Positions 15,738-25,070 of a stretch of DNA of 44,207 nucleotides are shown here, piece by piece; within the stretch, counting starts at the first letter, position 1; each line of letters starts with the position of its first letter. The translations under genes and the position numbers were made by a program. The DNA is from Melioribacteraceae bacterium (GTDB taxonomy: Bacteria; Bacteroidota; Ignavibacteria; Ignavibacteriales; Melioribacteraceae): contig WGCV01000054.1 of the NCBI GenBank assembly GCA_015493615.1, forward strand, positions 1-44,207. The letters run 5' to 3'. The notes beneath the pieces are model-generated. The model did not search any database and had not been told where the DNA came from. It was given only the letters and a program-made list of their open reading frames with translations.

Positions 15738-17090
15738 ATGAATAATAAAGAAGAAATATTAAACAAAATCAACAATAAATCCGTCATAGTCGGTATTGTC
15801 GGCTTGGGATACGTCGGTTTGCCGCTCGGATTGGAATTTGCCGAGAAGAATATTAAAGTAATCGGTTTTGATGTCGATGAAAGGAAAATTCCTGTTTTAA
15901 TGAACGGTGAAACATACATCAAGCATATTCCGGCTGAAAGAATTTCGAAAGCTGTTAATTCCGGATATTTTGAGGCGACGTCTGATTTTTCACGTCTGCC
16001 TGAAGTTGACGCAATTTTAATTGCAGTACCTACTCCCCTAGACGGACACCGCGAACCGGACATGAAGTATGTGGTTTCGTCTGTTGATATAATAAAAAAA
16101 TACTTAAGAAAAGGACAGCTTGTTACTCTTGAATCTACAACCTATCCGGGAACGACAAGAGAAATAATGCTTCCCGAATTTGAGAATGCATTAAATTATC
16201 AAGATAAAAAAGATGCAGAAAAATGGTTGGTCGGTGAAGACTTTTTTCTTGCTTACAGTCCCGAAAGAGAAGACCCGAACAACCCGAATTTTAACACATC
16301 TACAATTCCGAAAGTAGTCGGAGGCGTAACGGAGAACTGCTTGGAAGTAGCGCGCAAACTTTACGATTTGGTTATAGTTAAGACCGTTCCGGTTTCATCA
16401 ACCGAAGCCGCCGAAGCTACAAAAATAGTCGAAAATGTTTTTCGCTCAATTAACATTGCGCTGGTAAATGAGCTGAAAATGGTGTTTGATAAAATGGGAA
16501 TTGACGTTTGGGAAGTAATTGACGCGGCAAAAACAAAACCGTTCGGATTTACTCCCTTTTATCCCGGTCCCGGACTCGGCGGGCACTGCATTCCGATTGA
16601 CCCCTTTTATCTGACATGGAAAGCCCGCGAATTTGAAATAAACACAAGATTTATTGAACTTGCCGGTGAAGTAAATACATATCAACCATATTACGTGGTA
16701 CAAAAAGCGCTTGAACTTATGAATGAAAACGGAAAATCTTTAAAAAATTCCAAAGTACTGATTCTCGGAGCGGCTTATAAAAAGAATATTGACGACATGC
16801 GTGAATCGCCTTCGTTAAAACTAATTGAGATTTTCAGGGAGAAAGGCGCGATTGTAGATTACAGCGATCCGTACATTCCCGTTTTGCCTCATACGAGAAA
16901 ATATCAATATGATATGAAATCCGTAGAATTAACGGAAGAAAACCTAAAGTCATTCGACTTAATCGTTTTAAGCACGGACCACGACGATTTTGATTATCAG
17001 TTCATAAAGGACAACGCGAAAATAATTCTTGATACAAGAAACGCCTTTGAAAAACACGGGATTTATTCGGAGAAGGTTTTTAAAGCGTAA
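15738..17090 (+). CDS. wbpA: WbpA-type UDP-N-acetylglucosamine 6-dehydrogenase
   Basis: A 450-residue nucleotide-sugar dehydrogenase that oxidises the C6 alcohol of a UDP-sugar to a carboxylate with two NAD+. The Rossmann motif is GLGYVGLPLG (22-31), and the catalytic Cys284 lies in PGLGGHCIPIDPFYL (277-291). The TPLDGHREPD segment (99-108) and overall length favour the UDP-GlcNAc 6-dehydrogenase subgroup (WbpA/WbpO) over UDP-glucose dehydrogenase. It makes the UDP-GlcNAcA substrate for the WbpB-like enzymes encoded at 7718 and perhaps 39048. GGAG at 15729-15732 supports the start. Confidence 0.88.
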   Translation: MNNKEEILNKINNKSVIVGIVGLGYVGLPLGLEFAEKNIKVIGFDVDERKIPVLMNGETYIKHIPAERISKAVNSGYFEATSDFSRLPEVDAILIAVPTPLDGHREPDMKYVVSSVDIIKKYLRKGQLVTLESTTYPGTTREIMLPEFENALNYQDKKDAEKWLVGEDFFLAYSPEREDPNNPNFNTSTIPKVVGGVTENCLEVARKLYDLVIVKTVPVSSTEAAEATKIVENVFRSINIALVNELKMVFDKMGIDVWEVIDAAKTKPFGFTPFYPGPGLGGHCIPIDPFYLTWKAREFEINTRFIELAGEVNTYQPYYVVQKALELMNENGKSLKNSKVLILGAAYKKNIDDMRESPSLKLIEIFREKGAIVDYSDPYIPVLPHTRKYQYDMKSVELTEENLKSFDLIVLSTDHDDFDYQFIKDNAKIILDTRNAFEKHGIYSEKVFKA

Positions 17091-17098
17091 CTGACAAG

Positions 17099-17220
17099 TT
17101 CAAAGGAAAAAGTAGAAAGTAAAAAGGAAAAAGGTTCAAAGGTTAAAAGGCGAAAAGGTCAAAAGACTTAAAACTCTCTACTCTTTCTTTACGGATTACT
17201 CTTCACTCATCACTCGTTAC
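17099..17220. repeat. Cassette D: opposed low-complexity arms with nothing between
   Basis: The left arm (17099-17168) repeats aaagtagaaagtaaaaagg and ggttcaaaggttaaaagg-like units. The right arm (17171-17220) is opposite in orientation (actctctactctttctttac, then cactcatcactcgtta). The arms abut, so there is no cargo. It lies between the WbpA-like and CysQ genes and may be an empty site or a cassette that lost its gene. Confidence 0.5.
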
Positions 17221-17285
17221 AAATTTATATTTTAACTGCTAAAACACACACAAATTCGTAACTGTCAGAGAAAAAGCAAATAATT

Positions 17286-18080
17286 TTGAAAGAAATCAAT
17301 TTAGAAAAATTAATAGAAATAGCACAGGAAGCGGGAGATGCAATTCTCGATGTGTATAATTCCGAGGATTTTGGAGTTGAAACCAAGTCGGATAATTCTC
17401 CTTTAACGAAAGCTGATAAAGCCTCGAATGAGATAATTGAAAAAAGATTGAAGGAAGATTACCCCAAAATTCCAATCTTATCTGAAGAAGGGAAGGAAAT
17501 AGCATTTGACGAAAGAAAAAATTGGGAATATTTCTGGCTTGTTGATCCTTTGGATGGGACTAAAGAATTCATCAAACGCAACGGCGAATTTACAGTTAAT
17601 ATTGCTTTAATTGAAAATCAAAAACCTATCGCCGGTGTAATTTATGTCCCAGTAACTAAAGAATTTTATTACGGCGATGTAGAAAATGGAAGTTACAAAA
17701 TCGAAGCTGACGAAACAAATGTTAAAATAAATGTAAGCGGTAAATCAGCTTCTGATAAATTAAATGTCGTTCAGTCGCGTTCGCATTCCGGCGAAGAAGA
17801 GAACAAATTTTACTCCCAATTTAATATCCACAAGAAGTTATCAAAAGGAAGCTCTTTGAAAATTTGTATGGTTGCCGATGGAACCGCCGATATATACTAT
17901 AGAAGCGGACCGACTTGGGAATGGGACACTGCAGCCGGACATGCAATTCTTCTTGGCGCCGGAGGTTCGTTTGTTAATAAAGATAAATCTGAATTGGTTT
18001 ATAATAAAGAAGTAATTAAGAATTTTGGGTTTATAGCAATTGGATTTAAAGGTTTAAATTTTCAGGTGGAAAATGGATAA
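17286..18080 (+). CDS. cysQ: CysQ-type 3'(2'),5'-bisphosphate nucleotidase
   Basis: A 264-residue member of the inositol-monophosphatase-like metal-dependent phosphatases. Metal ligands are visible: Glu67 in SEEG, Asp87 and Asp90 in DPLDGTKEF (87-95), and Asp214 in WDTAAGH. CysQ turns PAP, the by-product of sulfotransferases, into AMP. The same operon encodes ATP sulfurylase, APS kinase and a sulfotransferase, so it closes the PAPS cycle. The frame opens with TTG at 17286; no usable in-frame ATG follows near the N-terminus. Its 3' end overlaps the next gene by 8 bases, and it looks like the first gene of the long operon. Confidence 0.9.
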   Translation: MKEINLEKLIEIAQEAGDAILDVYNSEDFGVETKSDNSPLTKADKASNEIIEKRLKEDYPKIPILSEEGKEIAFDERKNWEYFWLVDPLDGTKEFIKRNGEFTVNIALIENQKPIAGVIYVPVTKEFYYGDVENGSYKIEADETNVKINVSGKSASDKLNVVQSRSHSGEEENKFYSQFNIHKKLSKGSSLKICMVADGTADIYYRSGPTWEWDTAAGHAILLGAGGSFVNKDKSELVYNKEVIKNFGFIAIGFKGLNFQVENG

Positions 18081-19119
18081 AATATTAGTTACTGGAACAG
18101 CCGGTTTTATAGGATTTCATCTTATAAAAAAATTGGTTAAAGAAAACTTTGAAATTGTCGGTTTGGATAATATTAATAATTATTACGATGTCCGACTTAA
18201 ATATGGTAGATTAAAGGAAAGTGGAATTACTGGAAACATTGAATATAATAAATTCATTAAAAGTTCTAATTATTCTAATTACCGATTTATCAAACTTAAT
18301 TTGGAAGATAAAGAAAACCTAAAAAGACTTTTTCAGAAAGAAAAATTCGATTATGTAATTAATTTAGCTGCTCAAGCCGGTGTTCGATATTCGTTGGAAA
18401 ATCCGCAGTCTTATATCGAGAGTAATATTGTCGGGTTTATGAATATTTTGGAAAATTCAAGATATACGAACATAAAGCACCTTGTTTATGCAAGTAGTTC
18501 CAGTGTATATGGTTTGAATAAAAAACAACCGTTTTCGACAAAAGATTGCGTAGAACATCCCATAAGCGTTTATGCGGCTACAAAAAAATCAAATGAATTG
18601 CTTGCGCATACATATAGTTATCTTTTTAACTTACCTACAACCGGCTTACGTTTTTTTACAGTTTACGGTCCGTGGGGAAGACCGGATATGGCTTTATTTT
18701 TATTCGTGAAAGCAATTTTAAATGATAAGCATATAAATGTTTTTAATTTCGGAAATATGAGTAGGGATTTTACTTATATAGATGATATTGTTGAAAGCGT
18801 GAAAAGAATACTAAAAGTTATTCCTGAAAGGATTGAAAACGTACACGACAAAGATTTTTCCCCTGATTCCTCAAATGCTCCGTATAAAGTTTACAATATT
18901 GGAAATAATTCACCCGTTCGTTTAATGGATTTTATTGAAACGATTGAGAAAAAGTTGGGCAAAAAAGCGCAAATAAATTTTTTGCCTTTACAACCTGGCG
19001 ATGTCCCGAGTACATACGCAAATGTTGACGAGTTAGTTAAGGTAACTGGCTTCATACCGGAGACAAGTATTAATAAGGGAATATCTAATTTTATTGATTG
19101 GTACAAATCTTTTTTTTGA
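18073..19119 (+). CDS. UDP-glucuronate 4-epimerase-like SDR
   Basis: A 348-residue extended short-chain dehydrogenase. The NAD-binding GTAGFIGFH is at 8-16, the catalytic Ser region SSSSVYG at 141-147, and Tyr167/Lys171 in YAATK. The block LAAQAGVRYSLENPQSYIES (98-117) is the signature of UDP-glucuronate 4-epimerases (GAE/CapI type), which interconvert UDP-GlcA and UDP-GalA. It may instead epimerise the N-acetylated uronates made by neighbouring genes. It overlaps cysQ by 8 bases and is followed by an acetyltransferase with one base between stop and start. Confidence 0.85.
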   Translation: MDKILVTGTAGFIGFHLIKKLVKENFEIVGLDNINNYYDVRLKYGRLKESGITGNIEYNKFIKSSNYSNYRFIKLNLEDKENLKRLFQKEKFDYVINLAAQAGVRYSLENPQSYIESNIVGFMNILENSRYTNIKHLVYASSSSVYGLNKKQPFSTKDCVEHPISVYAATKKSNELLAHTYSYLFNLPTTGLRFFTVYGPWGRPDMALFLFVKAILNDKHINVFNFGNMSRDFTYIDDIVESVKRILKVIPERIENVHDKDFSPDSSNAPYKVYNIGNNSPVRLMDFIETIEKKLGKKAQINFLPLQPGDVPSTYANVDELVKVTGFIPETSINKGISNFIDWYKSFF

Positions 19120-19120
19120 A

Positions 19121-19717
19121 ATGAAAAGATTTATCAAGCTACTTTATAATAGAATATTTAGAAAATCCAATCGTAATAATATTGCATTTGTTAATTTTCT
19201 ATTTCAAAAAATTTTGGGTATTAATAAGGATTTCCCTATTGAGGCTCATTATACAACAATTATTTCAAGTCCCCAAAATATTAAATTTAAAGGTGGCATA
19301 AAATTTATAAAAAGCATGTCCGTAAGCGGAAATTGTTATTTTTCCGCTTATAACGGAATTGAATTCGGGTATAATGTTTTATTTGCTCCTTCTGTAAAAA
19401 TTATTAGTTCTAACCATGATTTTAGCGCTGATAGGAAGCCTCTTGAGGGGCAACCGGTAATAATAGGTGATAATGTATGGCTAGGTACGGGTGTTGTAAT
19501 TCTTCCAGAAGTAAATATAGGTGAAAATTGTATTGTTGCCGCTGGCGCAGTGGTTTCAAAATCGTTCGGAAAGAATTTAATTATTGGAGGTGTGCCCGCT
19601 AAGGTATTGGGCGGTATATGTTCTTGCGGTAATAGATTAAAGAAAAGTGAAGGGATTTATTTTTGTGAAAAGTGCGGGGAAAAATATAAATTGGAAAATA
19701 ATAACTTAATTTCCCTT
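19121..19717 (+). CDS. Hexapeptide acetyltransferase with C-terminal zinc ribbon
   Basis: An approximately 199-residue left-handed beta-helix acetyltransferase of the WbbJ/maltose O-acetyltransferase type. Hexapeptide repeats run from about 75 to 165, with the catalytic His99 in SSNHDF and the loop IGDNVWLGTG (115-124). After the repeats comes a short zinc ribbon: Cys167-x-Cys169 and Cys182-x2-Cys185 (CSCG..CEKCG). It probably O-acetylates a sugar of the polysaccharide or its precursor. The ATG at 19121 lies just past the epimerase stop; an earlier TTG at 19094 is in frame but would overlap that gene and has no ribosome site. The stop codon is at 19718-19720. Confidence 0.82.
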
Positions 19718-19720
19718 TAA

Positions 19721-21277
19721 ATGAGTAATAGGATCAACATCCTTGTAAAAAACTCTTCGTGGGTATATCTAGCCAAAATTACGGTTCAGATAATAGGTTT
19801 TGTCGTTAATATTTTAGTTGTTAGAAAGCTTTCCGTCGAAATTTACGGAACATATAATTTTTTACTCAGCACATTAACATTCATAAATATATTTGCTCTT
19901 TCTTCCGTTACCAGTGTTTTTAACAGATTTATCCCAGAATTAGCGGAAAACAAAGATATTCCGAAACTATTAAAATTGTTGAAAGTTGGAGTCCTTTCTT
20001 CTGTCGGAATATTTGTTCTATTATCGTTAATGATTTATGTATTCAGAAAACCGTATGCCGAAATATTTAATATACAAAATATAGAAATTTATCTTCTTGC
20101 CCTTTTTGTTTATATGTTTTTTAGTTATTCCAAAGCTATTTTTGATAACATAATTAAGTCGCTTCTTTTACATAAAAACGCATCTGTCTTTGCTATAATT
20201 AATTCTCTGTTTACCGCGGTATTGTTAATAATATTTTTACCTCGCTTAACGGTAAATATTCTTCTATACATTAGCGCTGCCGGAGCCTTTGTTTATCTGA
20301 TACCTTCCATTTTCATTATTATTAGATATTTTAAAACAATTAAGTATGAAAAAATTAATTCCGTTAAATTGAAAAAAAAAGAAGTTGTCCGTTATGCGGC
20401 ATATTCATCTTTGAATGAACTCGGAGCAGGCATTATTGGCAAAACGTCGGATAATTTCATTGTTGCCGGAGCCGGTAATCAGTATTTTGTGGGATTGTAT
20501 TCTTTTTCGTTAAAACTTTACAAGCTTGTCTTTAAACTTTTACCTATGAAGGATTTTTTAACTGTTTTAAGACCCTTGTTTCTCGGGAAATTTACAAAAG
20601 AATTTAATAAAAACGAATTTGATAAAGTTTATAATTTTATTGTAAAGGTTATGTTGCTAGTGTATTCGTTACCATTTATATATTTTTTTAGTTTTGGCAA
20701 ACCTTTTATTGAATTTATTTACGGAGCAAAATATTTCCCTTCCTTTGGGGTATTGGTGTTGTTACTAGCGGGGAATTTTATAGCAGCATATTTTTATCCA
20801 CTGGGATTAACTATTATTTTAAAAAAAAGAATGGAAATTGCTTTTTATGCTAAAATTATTGTTGTTTTCAGTATTTTCGTAGGAATATGGGGAATGAAAA
20901 ACTTTGGAATAATGGGAGTTGCACTTGCAACGCTAATTGGTGATTTACTCAAAAATGCGCTAATGTTATTTTTAGCAAAAAGAATTATTCGAATAAAATA
21001 CTATAATAAAGAATTTATAAAAATTTTCGCTTTGATTTTTGTTTTGTCAATACTTTTTTATTTCTTAAGTTCGCTTTTTGTTAAAGGGATAATCTCCTTG
21101 ATAATTTTCAGTATAATTTTCGGCGCAATTTCTTTTGTTAGTTTCATCTTTTTTCATCCTTTCCGGAAGGATGAACTTGAATATTTTAATAAAATGAAAG
21201 AAAGTTCAAAAATTTTGAGGAAACTTTCGCAACTGGTAATTTTTATTTTTGAATTCAAACCAAGGTTAAATAATTGA
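19721..21277 (+). CDS. wzx: Wzx-type lipid-linked oligosaccharide flippase
   Basis: A 518-residue integral membrane protein with about 12-14 helices of the MATE-like/MurJ-like oligosaccharide flippase superfamily. The N-terminus 'SSWVYLAKITVQIIGFVVNILVVRKLSVEIYGTYNF' pattern (helix 1, then a basic loop and 'LSVEIYG') is typical. It would flip undecaprenyl-linked repeat units across the inner membrane. It starts with the ATG directly after the preceding stop, and the next gene's TTG overlaps its TGA. A Wzy-like protein is encoded four genes on. Wzx proteins vary in sequence, so the call rests on topology and context. Confidence 0.85.
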   Translation: MSNRINILVKNSSWVYLAKITVQIIGFVVNILVVRKLSVEIYGTYNFLLSTLTFINIFALSSVTSVFNRFIPELAENKDIPKLLKLLKVGVLSSVGIFVLLSLMIYVFRKPYAEIFNIQNIEIYLLALFVYMFFSYSKAIFDNIIKSLLLHKNASVFAIINSLFTAVLLIIFLPRLTVNILLYISAAGAFVYLIPSIFIIIRYFKTIKYEKINSVKLKKKEVVRYAAYSSLNELGAGIIGKTSDNFIVAGAGNQYFVGLYSFSLKLYKLVFKLLPMKDFLTVLRPLFLGKFTKEFNKNEFDKVYNFIVKVMLLVYSLPFIYFFSFGKPFIEFIYGAKYFPSFGVLVLLLAGNFIAAYFYPLGLTIILKKRMEIAFYAKIIVVFSIFVGIWGMKNFGIMGVALATLIGDLLKNALMLFLAKRIIRIKYYNKEFIKIFALIFVLSILFYFLSSLFVKGIISLIIFSIIFGAISFVSFIFFHPFRKDELEYFNKMKESSKILRKLSQLVIFIFEFKPRLNN

Positions 21278-22437
21278 AGAAGTTGCTAAAAAAAATATTC
21301 TTATTATTTATTAACGTTATTTTATTCCCGATTTTTTTAATAGAACTCCTTTCCTTTTTGGTTTACTCGGTTTTTAATTCAACTCAAAAAAAATCCGCTC
21401 TTTTTTGTGGCTTAGAACATGTTATTAACAAAAGTGCAGTTAGAGGATATTATTTGGAAAAAGAAGGGATTATGCCTTTTTTTTACTCTTTGGAATTAAC
21501 CGGACAGAAAAATTCGTACAATTATCCGGTACATGAAACTCCTCAAATATTGGTTTTTGATTTTATGGTTTTTATTTTACAAATTATAAAAATTAAACCA
21601 GTATATGTTGAAATTTATTTCACGGGTAGATTAGGCAGCGGTGTACGTCAGGCCTTTTATGCCTTTGTTGCAAAGCTGGTTGGTTCGACAGTGTTTACTG
21701 TTTTACGTGGAGAATTATATTATTATAACGAGTACAGCAAGGTAAAAAAAATCTTTATTAAGCTAACATTATCTTTAAGCGATAAAATTTTATATAGAGA
21801 AACTTATATGAAACAAATATTATTCGATTTAGGAATAGATCAAGATAATATTGTTTTTGACCCTAATAAAGTACGTGTGAAAAATAATGTTAATTTTAAC
21901 AGAAAGGATAAAATTATTTTATTCCTAAACGGATTTAAAAAATGGCGTAGGATAGATATAATAATAAACGCAATGCCCTTTATACTGGAAAAGCATAATG
22001 ATGCGAAATTTCTTTTTGTTGGCGCTCGTAATACAAAAGAAAAGGAGAAAGTTGAGAAATTATTAAAAAGTAAAAACTTGACCAAATTCGGGGATGTTCA
22101 TTTTTGGACTGAAAATGCGCAAAAATACTATGAAAAAGCCAAAATATTTGTATTGCCTGCGGATTTGGTATATTTAAACTTTTCTTTGTTGGAAGCCATG
22201 GAGAGAGGAACACCGGCCATTATAGCAAAAGTTAAGGATGCGGAAAAAATCATTGAGAATCACGTTGACGGGGTAATATGCGAACAAAATTCCGAGAAAT
22301 TTGCCAAGTATATTGTCGAATTACTGGATAATGAAGAAAAAAGGATTCAAATGGCAATAAATGCCAGAAAGAAAATAGAGAAATATTTTGATGATAGTAA
22401 AAGAATGAAAGTGATCTTAAATTATATCCTTAACTAA
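21274..22437 (+). CDS. GT4-type glycosyltransferase with an N-terminal membrane anchor
   Basis: A 387-residue GT-B glycosyltransferase. Residues 7-33 are a hydrophobic anchor. The C-terminal donor domain has FSLLEAMERGTPAIIAKV (303-320), the E-x7-type region of GT4 enzymes. It starts with TTG overlapping the wzx stop (TTGA), so translation is coupled. Donor and acceptor cannot be deduced; it belongs to a run of five GT4 proteins in this operon that presumably build the repeat unit. Confidence 0.83.
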   Translation: MKKLLKKIFLLFINVILFPIFLIELLSFLVYSVFNSTQKKSALFCGLEHVINKSAVRGYYLEKEGIMPFFYSLELTGQKNSYNYPVHETPQILVFDFMVFILQIIKIKPVYVEIYFTGRLGSGVRQAFYAFVAKLVGSTVFTVLRGELYYYNEYSKVKKIFIKLTLSLSDKILYRETYMKQILFDLGIDQDNIVFDPNKVRVKNNVNFNRKDKIILFLNGFKKWRRIDIIINAMPFILEKHNDAKFLFVGARNTKEKEKVEKLLKSKNLTKFGDVHFWTENAQKYYEKAKIFVLPADLVYLNFSLLEAMERGTPAIIAKVKDAEKIIENHVDGVICEQNSEKFAKYIVELLDNEEKRIQMAINARKKIEKYFDDSKRMKVILNYILN

Positions 22438-22444
22438 CAACAAA

Positions 22445-23656
22445 ATGAATATTCTTTTCATTGTTGATAGAGATTTTCCGACGAAGCACGCTTTTATTGA
22501 AACGGTTTACTCAAAAATTTTTCCTTCTGAAAATATTAAAGTTTATTTTCTTTTTAAGAGTAATCTTAATAATAAACGTTATATAGAAATTACCAAGTGG
22601 AATAGAGCATTTCTACTTTTGATAAATACGTTTGGTAAAAAAGGAATTTTTTATACTTTTATATTGAATTTAGAAGTTTTATTTGTGGTATTTTCCTTAC
22701 AACGAAAAATAAAATTTGATATTTATCAAGTTAGAAACTGGGTATGGGGCGGAGTACTCGCTTTTTTTTTTAGTAAGTTAAACAATTCGAAATTTGTTTT
22801 CCAACATTCATTCCCGCGGGAAATATTATTAAGAGAACGAATTAAACACGATAGATTTGACAGAAGAGTGCGAGCTTTTTTTGAATTAAAGGTGCTTAAA
22901 TTTATCTGGAGAAAAAGTGATGCTATTTTTGCTATAAGCGAGGAAATGAAAAGAGTGCTGACGAAAGAAGAAAGAGTAAAGAAAGAAAAAATATTTCCTG
23001 TGGGATTGGGATTTGAGCCAGATTTTTTGTTTGATGAGAATATTAAGAAATCTATTCTTAAAAAATATGATTTACTAAATAAAAAAGTAATTCTTTATTT
23101 CGGTGTTATGGATAAAAAGAGGAATTTGGGCTTTTTGATTTCAGTTTTTAAAAGGGTTTTAAATATATGTCAAGAAAAAACTCTTCGTCTTGTCATGGTT
23201 GGCGGAACAAATAAAGAAATAAACGACTTGAAAAAAGTAGTTATTAAAGAAAATCTTGAACAATTTGTAATTTTTACCGGATATGTTAATCGTGAATTTA
23301 TTAAATATTTTTTAAAAATAGCGATTTTGTCTGTTTCTCCAATTCCTCCGATTCCTTTATATACGGTAAGTTCAGTAACTAAGGTTTATGAATCGCTTGG
23401 ATACGGATGTCCTGTTGTTGGTAACGATTTGCCTGAACAAGGAGAGGTTCTAAGAAAAAGCGGAGGAGGTCTTTGTGTTGAATACGATGTTTCCCAATTT
23501 TCCGAAGCTATTTGTAAAATTATTCACGATGAAAAATTAAGAGAGCAAATGAGTAACAACGGCACTAAATTTGTTCTTGAAAACAGAACTTATAAAAAGA
23601 TTTTCGAAAAGGTATATAACTCCTACAAAGAAATTTTAAACAATGGCAAACAATAA
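22445..23656 (+). CDS. GT4-type glycosyltransferase
   Basis: A 403-residue GT-B enzyme without membrane anchor. The donor domain has VILYFGVMDKKRNLGFLI (215-232) and SSVTKVYESLGYGCPVVGND (309-328), the conserved Glu-containing GT4 block. It overlaps the following Wzy-like gene by 14 bases. Substrate unknown. Confidence 0.85.
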   Translation: MNILFIVDRDFPTKHAFIETVYSKIFPSENIKVYFLFKSNLNNKRYIEITKWNRAFLLLINTFGKKGIFYTFILNLEVLFVVFSLQRKIKFDIYQVRNWVWGGVLAFFFSKLNNSKFVFQHSFPREILLRERIKHDRFDRRVRAFFELKVLKFIWRKSDAIFAISEEMKRVLTKEERVKKEKIFPVGLGFEPDFLFDENIKKSILKKYDLLNKKVILYFGVMDKKRNLGFLISVFKRVLNICQEKTLRLVMVGGTNKEINDLKKVVIKENLEQFVIFTGYVNREFIKYFLKIAILSVSPIPPIPLYTVSSVTKVYESLGYGCPVVGNDLPEQGEVLRKSGGGLCVEYDVSQFSEAICKIIHDEKLREQMSNNGTKFVLENRTYKKIFEKVYNSYKEILNNGKQ

Positions 23657-25070
23657 CCAGATAAATATACTAACCAAAGAAAATATTTTATACTCTGTCG
23701 TCGGAGCTTTATTTACATACATAACTTTGTACTTAAATTCTTCACGTATGGGTTGGGCAGCGACGATTGTGTTTCTAATGGTGCTTTATTTACAAAATAA
23801 AAAATTAGGAAGCATTCTATTCTTAAGTTTGTATTTTTATCGTACATTATTTATTAATACAAAAATAAAGGGTTTGTTTTCTCCTTTTATTTTTGGTAAA
23901 TTTTTGATAAAGGCAGATTGGGGCGAAAAAGCCTTGCAAATGATTGGCCAATATTACATTATTTTTCTTTTTTTTATACTGTTTGTTTATGTTGTTTTAG
24001 AGCGTAATAAGATGCCAATTTTTACATGGAATATTTTAATTATTTTGGGACTATTATATGGGGCTTTTTTTATAAGTTATCTTGGTGGTATAATAGATAG
24101 AGAAGGGTTAATTCGCGTTATTTTTATTTATGGTCGTTTTTTTCTTGCTATAGCAATTATTCCATTACTAATACCTGGACAATTTAAATTTATTTTTAAA
24201 TATACTCTTTTTAATATTTCTGTTGTACAAATTTTTGTTTTTCTCATAGGGTGGCTCCCTCAACTGATATATAAACGTATCTATTTTAGCGGGGATTTTA
24301 TAACTTTAACCTCAAATACCGCAACGGAAACTGTTTATGTTACGGGGATTGCTTTAATTTTTTTATTTTTCAATAATCAAGTTAAATATCGTAATATATA
24401 TTTAGGGTTTCTTCTATTAATTATTTTCTTAGCTCAATCAGTCGCACAAACATTTATTTTATTTAGTTCGGTGGTTTTTGTTCAAGTTATGTTCGCTAAA
24501 AAAAGAAAAATATTGGGCTACTTGGTGGTTAGTTCTTTCATAGGTCTTTTAGTAGTCCTTTTAGTGATGTATTCCAGTAAATATTTCCCTTATATAAGAA
24601 ATATGTTACTTTATGCGGATTTACAGTTAACCTATTTTTCCAAGTTGGGTATAATTAATAATCCAAAGGTTGCCGGATTTATTAAAATATTTAATACGCT
24701 AAGTGAAAAAGGTTGGACTAATTTCTTATTTGGAAACGGGAATAAAGAATTTTTTCAAATGTTTGGAAGAGCTGAGGTTTACGGCATACAATATATTAAT
24801 TCAAGTATGGGACGAACCGTTTTTACTCCTTTTAATGTTCTTTTATATGATTATGGCTTTATTCCGGCAATGGTTTTTATTAGTGGATTGTTTTATATTT
24901 TTTACAAAGTGAAAAATTTCTTCAATGTGTATCAATCAAATTATGGTTTGGTAGCATTAGGAGTTATAATTTATGTTGCTTTGTCTTATTTGCTATTTCC
25001 AATTGTTGAATATCCTTTTACAAGTATTGTTGCCGGAACAATGATTGCTGGGATATTCTACCTTGAATAA
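23643..25070 (+). CDS. wzy: Wzy-like O-antigen/exopolysaccharide polymerase
   Basis: A 475-residue polytopic membrane protein with about 12 helices and a large hydrophilic loop around 330-390. There is no strong family motif, as usual for Wzy polymerases; the identification rests on topology, length and position among glycosyltransferases and a Wzx. The start ATG lies inside the previous gene (14-base overlap). Wzy joins lipid-linked repeat units in the periplasm. It could also be an O-antigen ligase-like protein; both share this topology. Confidence 0.7.
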   Translation: MANNNQINILTKENILYSVVGALFTYITLYLNSSRMGWAATIVFLMVLYLQNKKLGSILFLSLYFYRTLFINTKIKGLFSPFIFGKFLIKADWGEKALQMIGQYYIIFLFFILFVYVVLERNKMPIFTWNILIILGLLYGAFFISYLGGIIDREGLIRVIFIYGRFFLAIAIIPLLIPGQFKFIFKYTLFNISVVQIFVFLIGWLPQLIYKRIYFSGDFITLTSNTATETVYVTGIALIFLFFNNQVKYRNIYLGFLLLIIFLAQSVAQTFILFSSVVFVQVMFAKKRKILGYLVVSSFIGLLVVLLVMYSSKYFPYIRNMLLYADLQLTYFSKLGIINNPKVAGFIKIFNTLSEKGWTNFLFGNGNKEFFQMFGRAEVYGIQYINSSMGRTVFTPFNVLLYDYGFIPAMVFISGLFYIFYKVKNFFNVYQSNYGLVALGVIIYVALSYLLFPIVEYPFTSIVAGTMIAGIFYLE

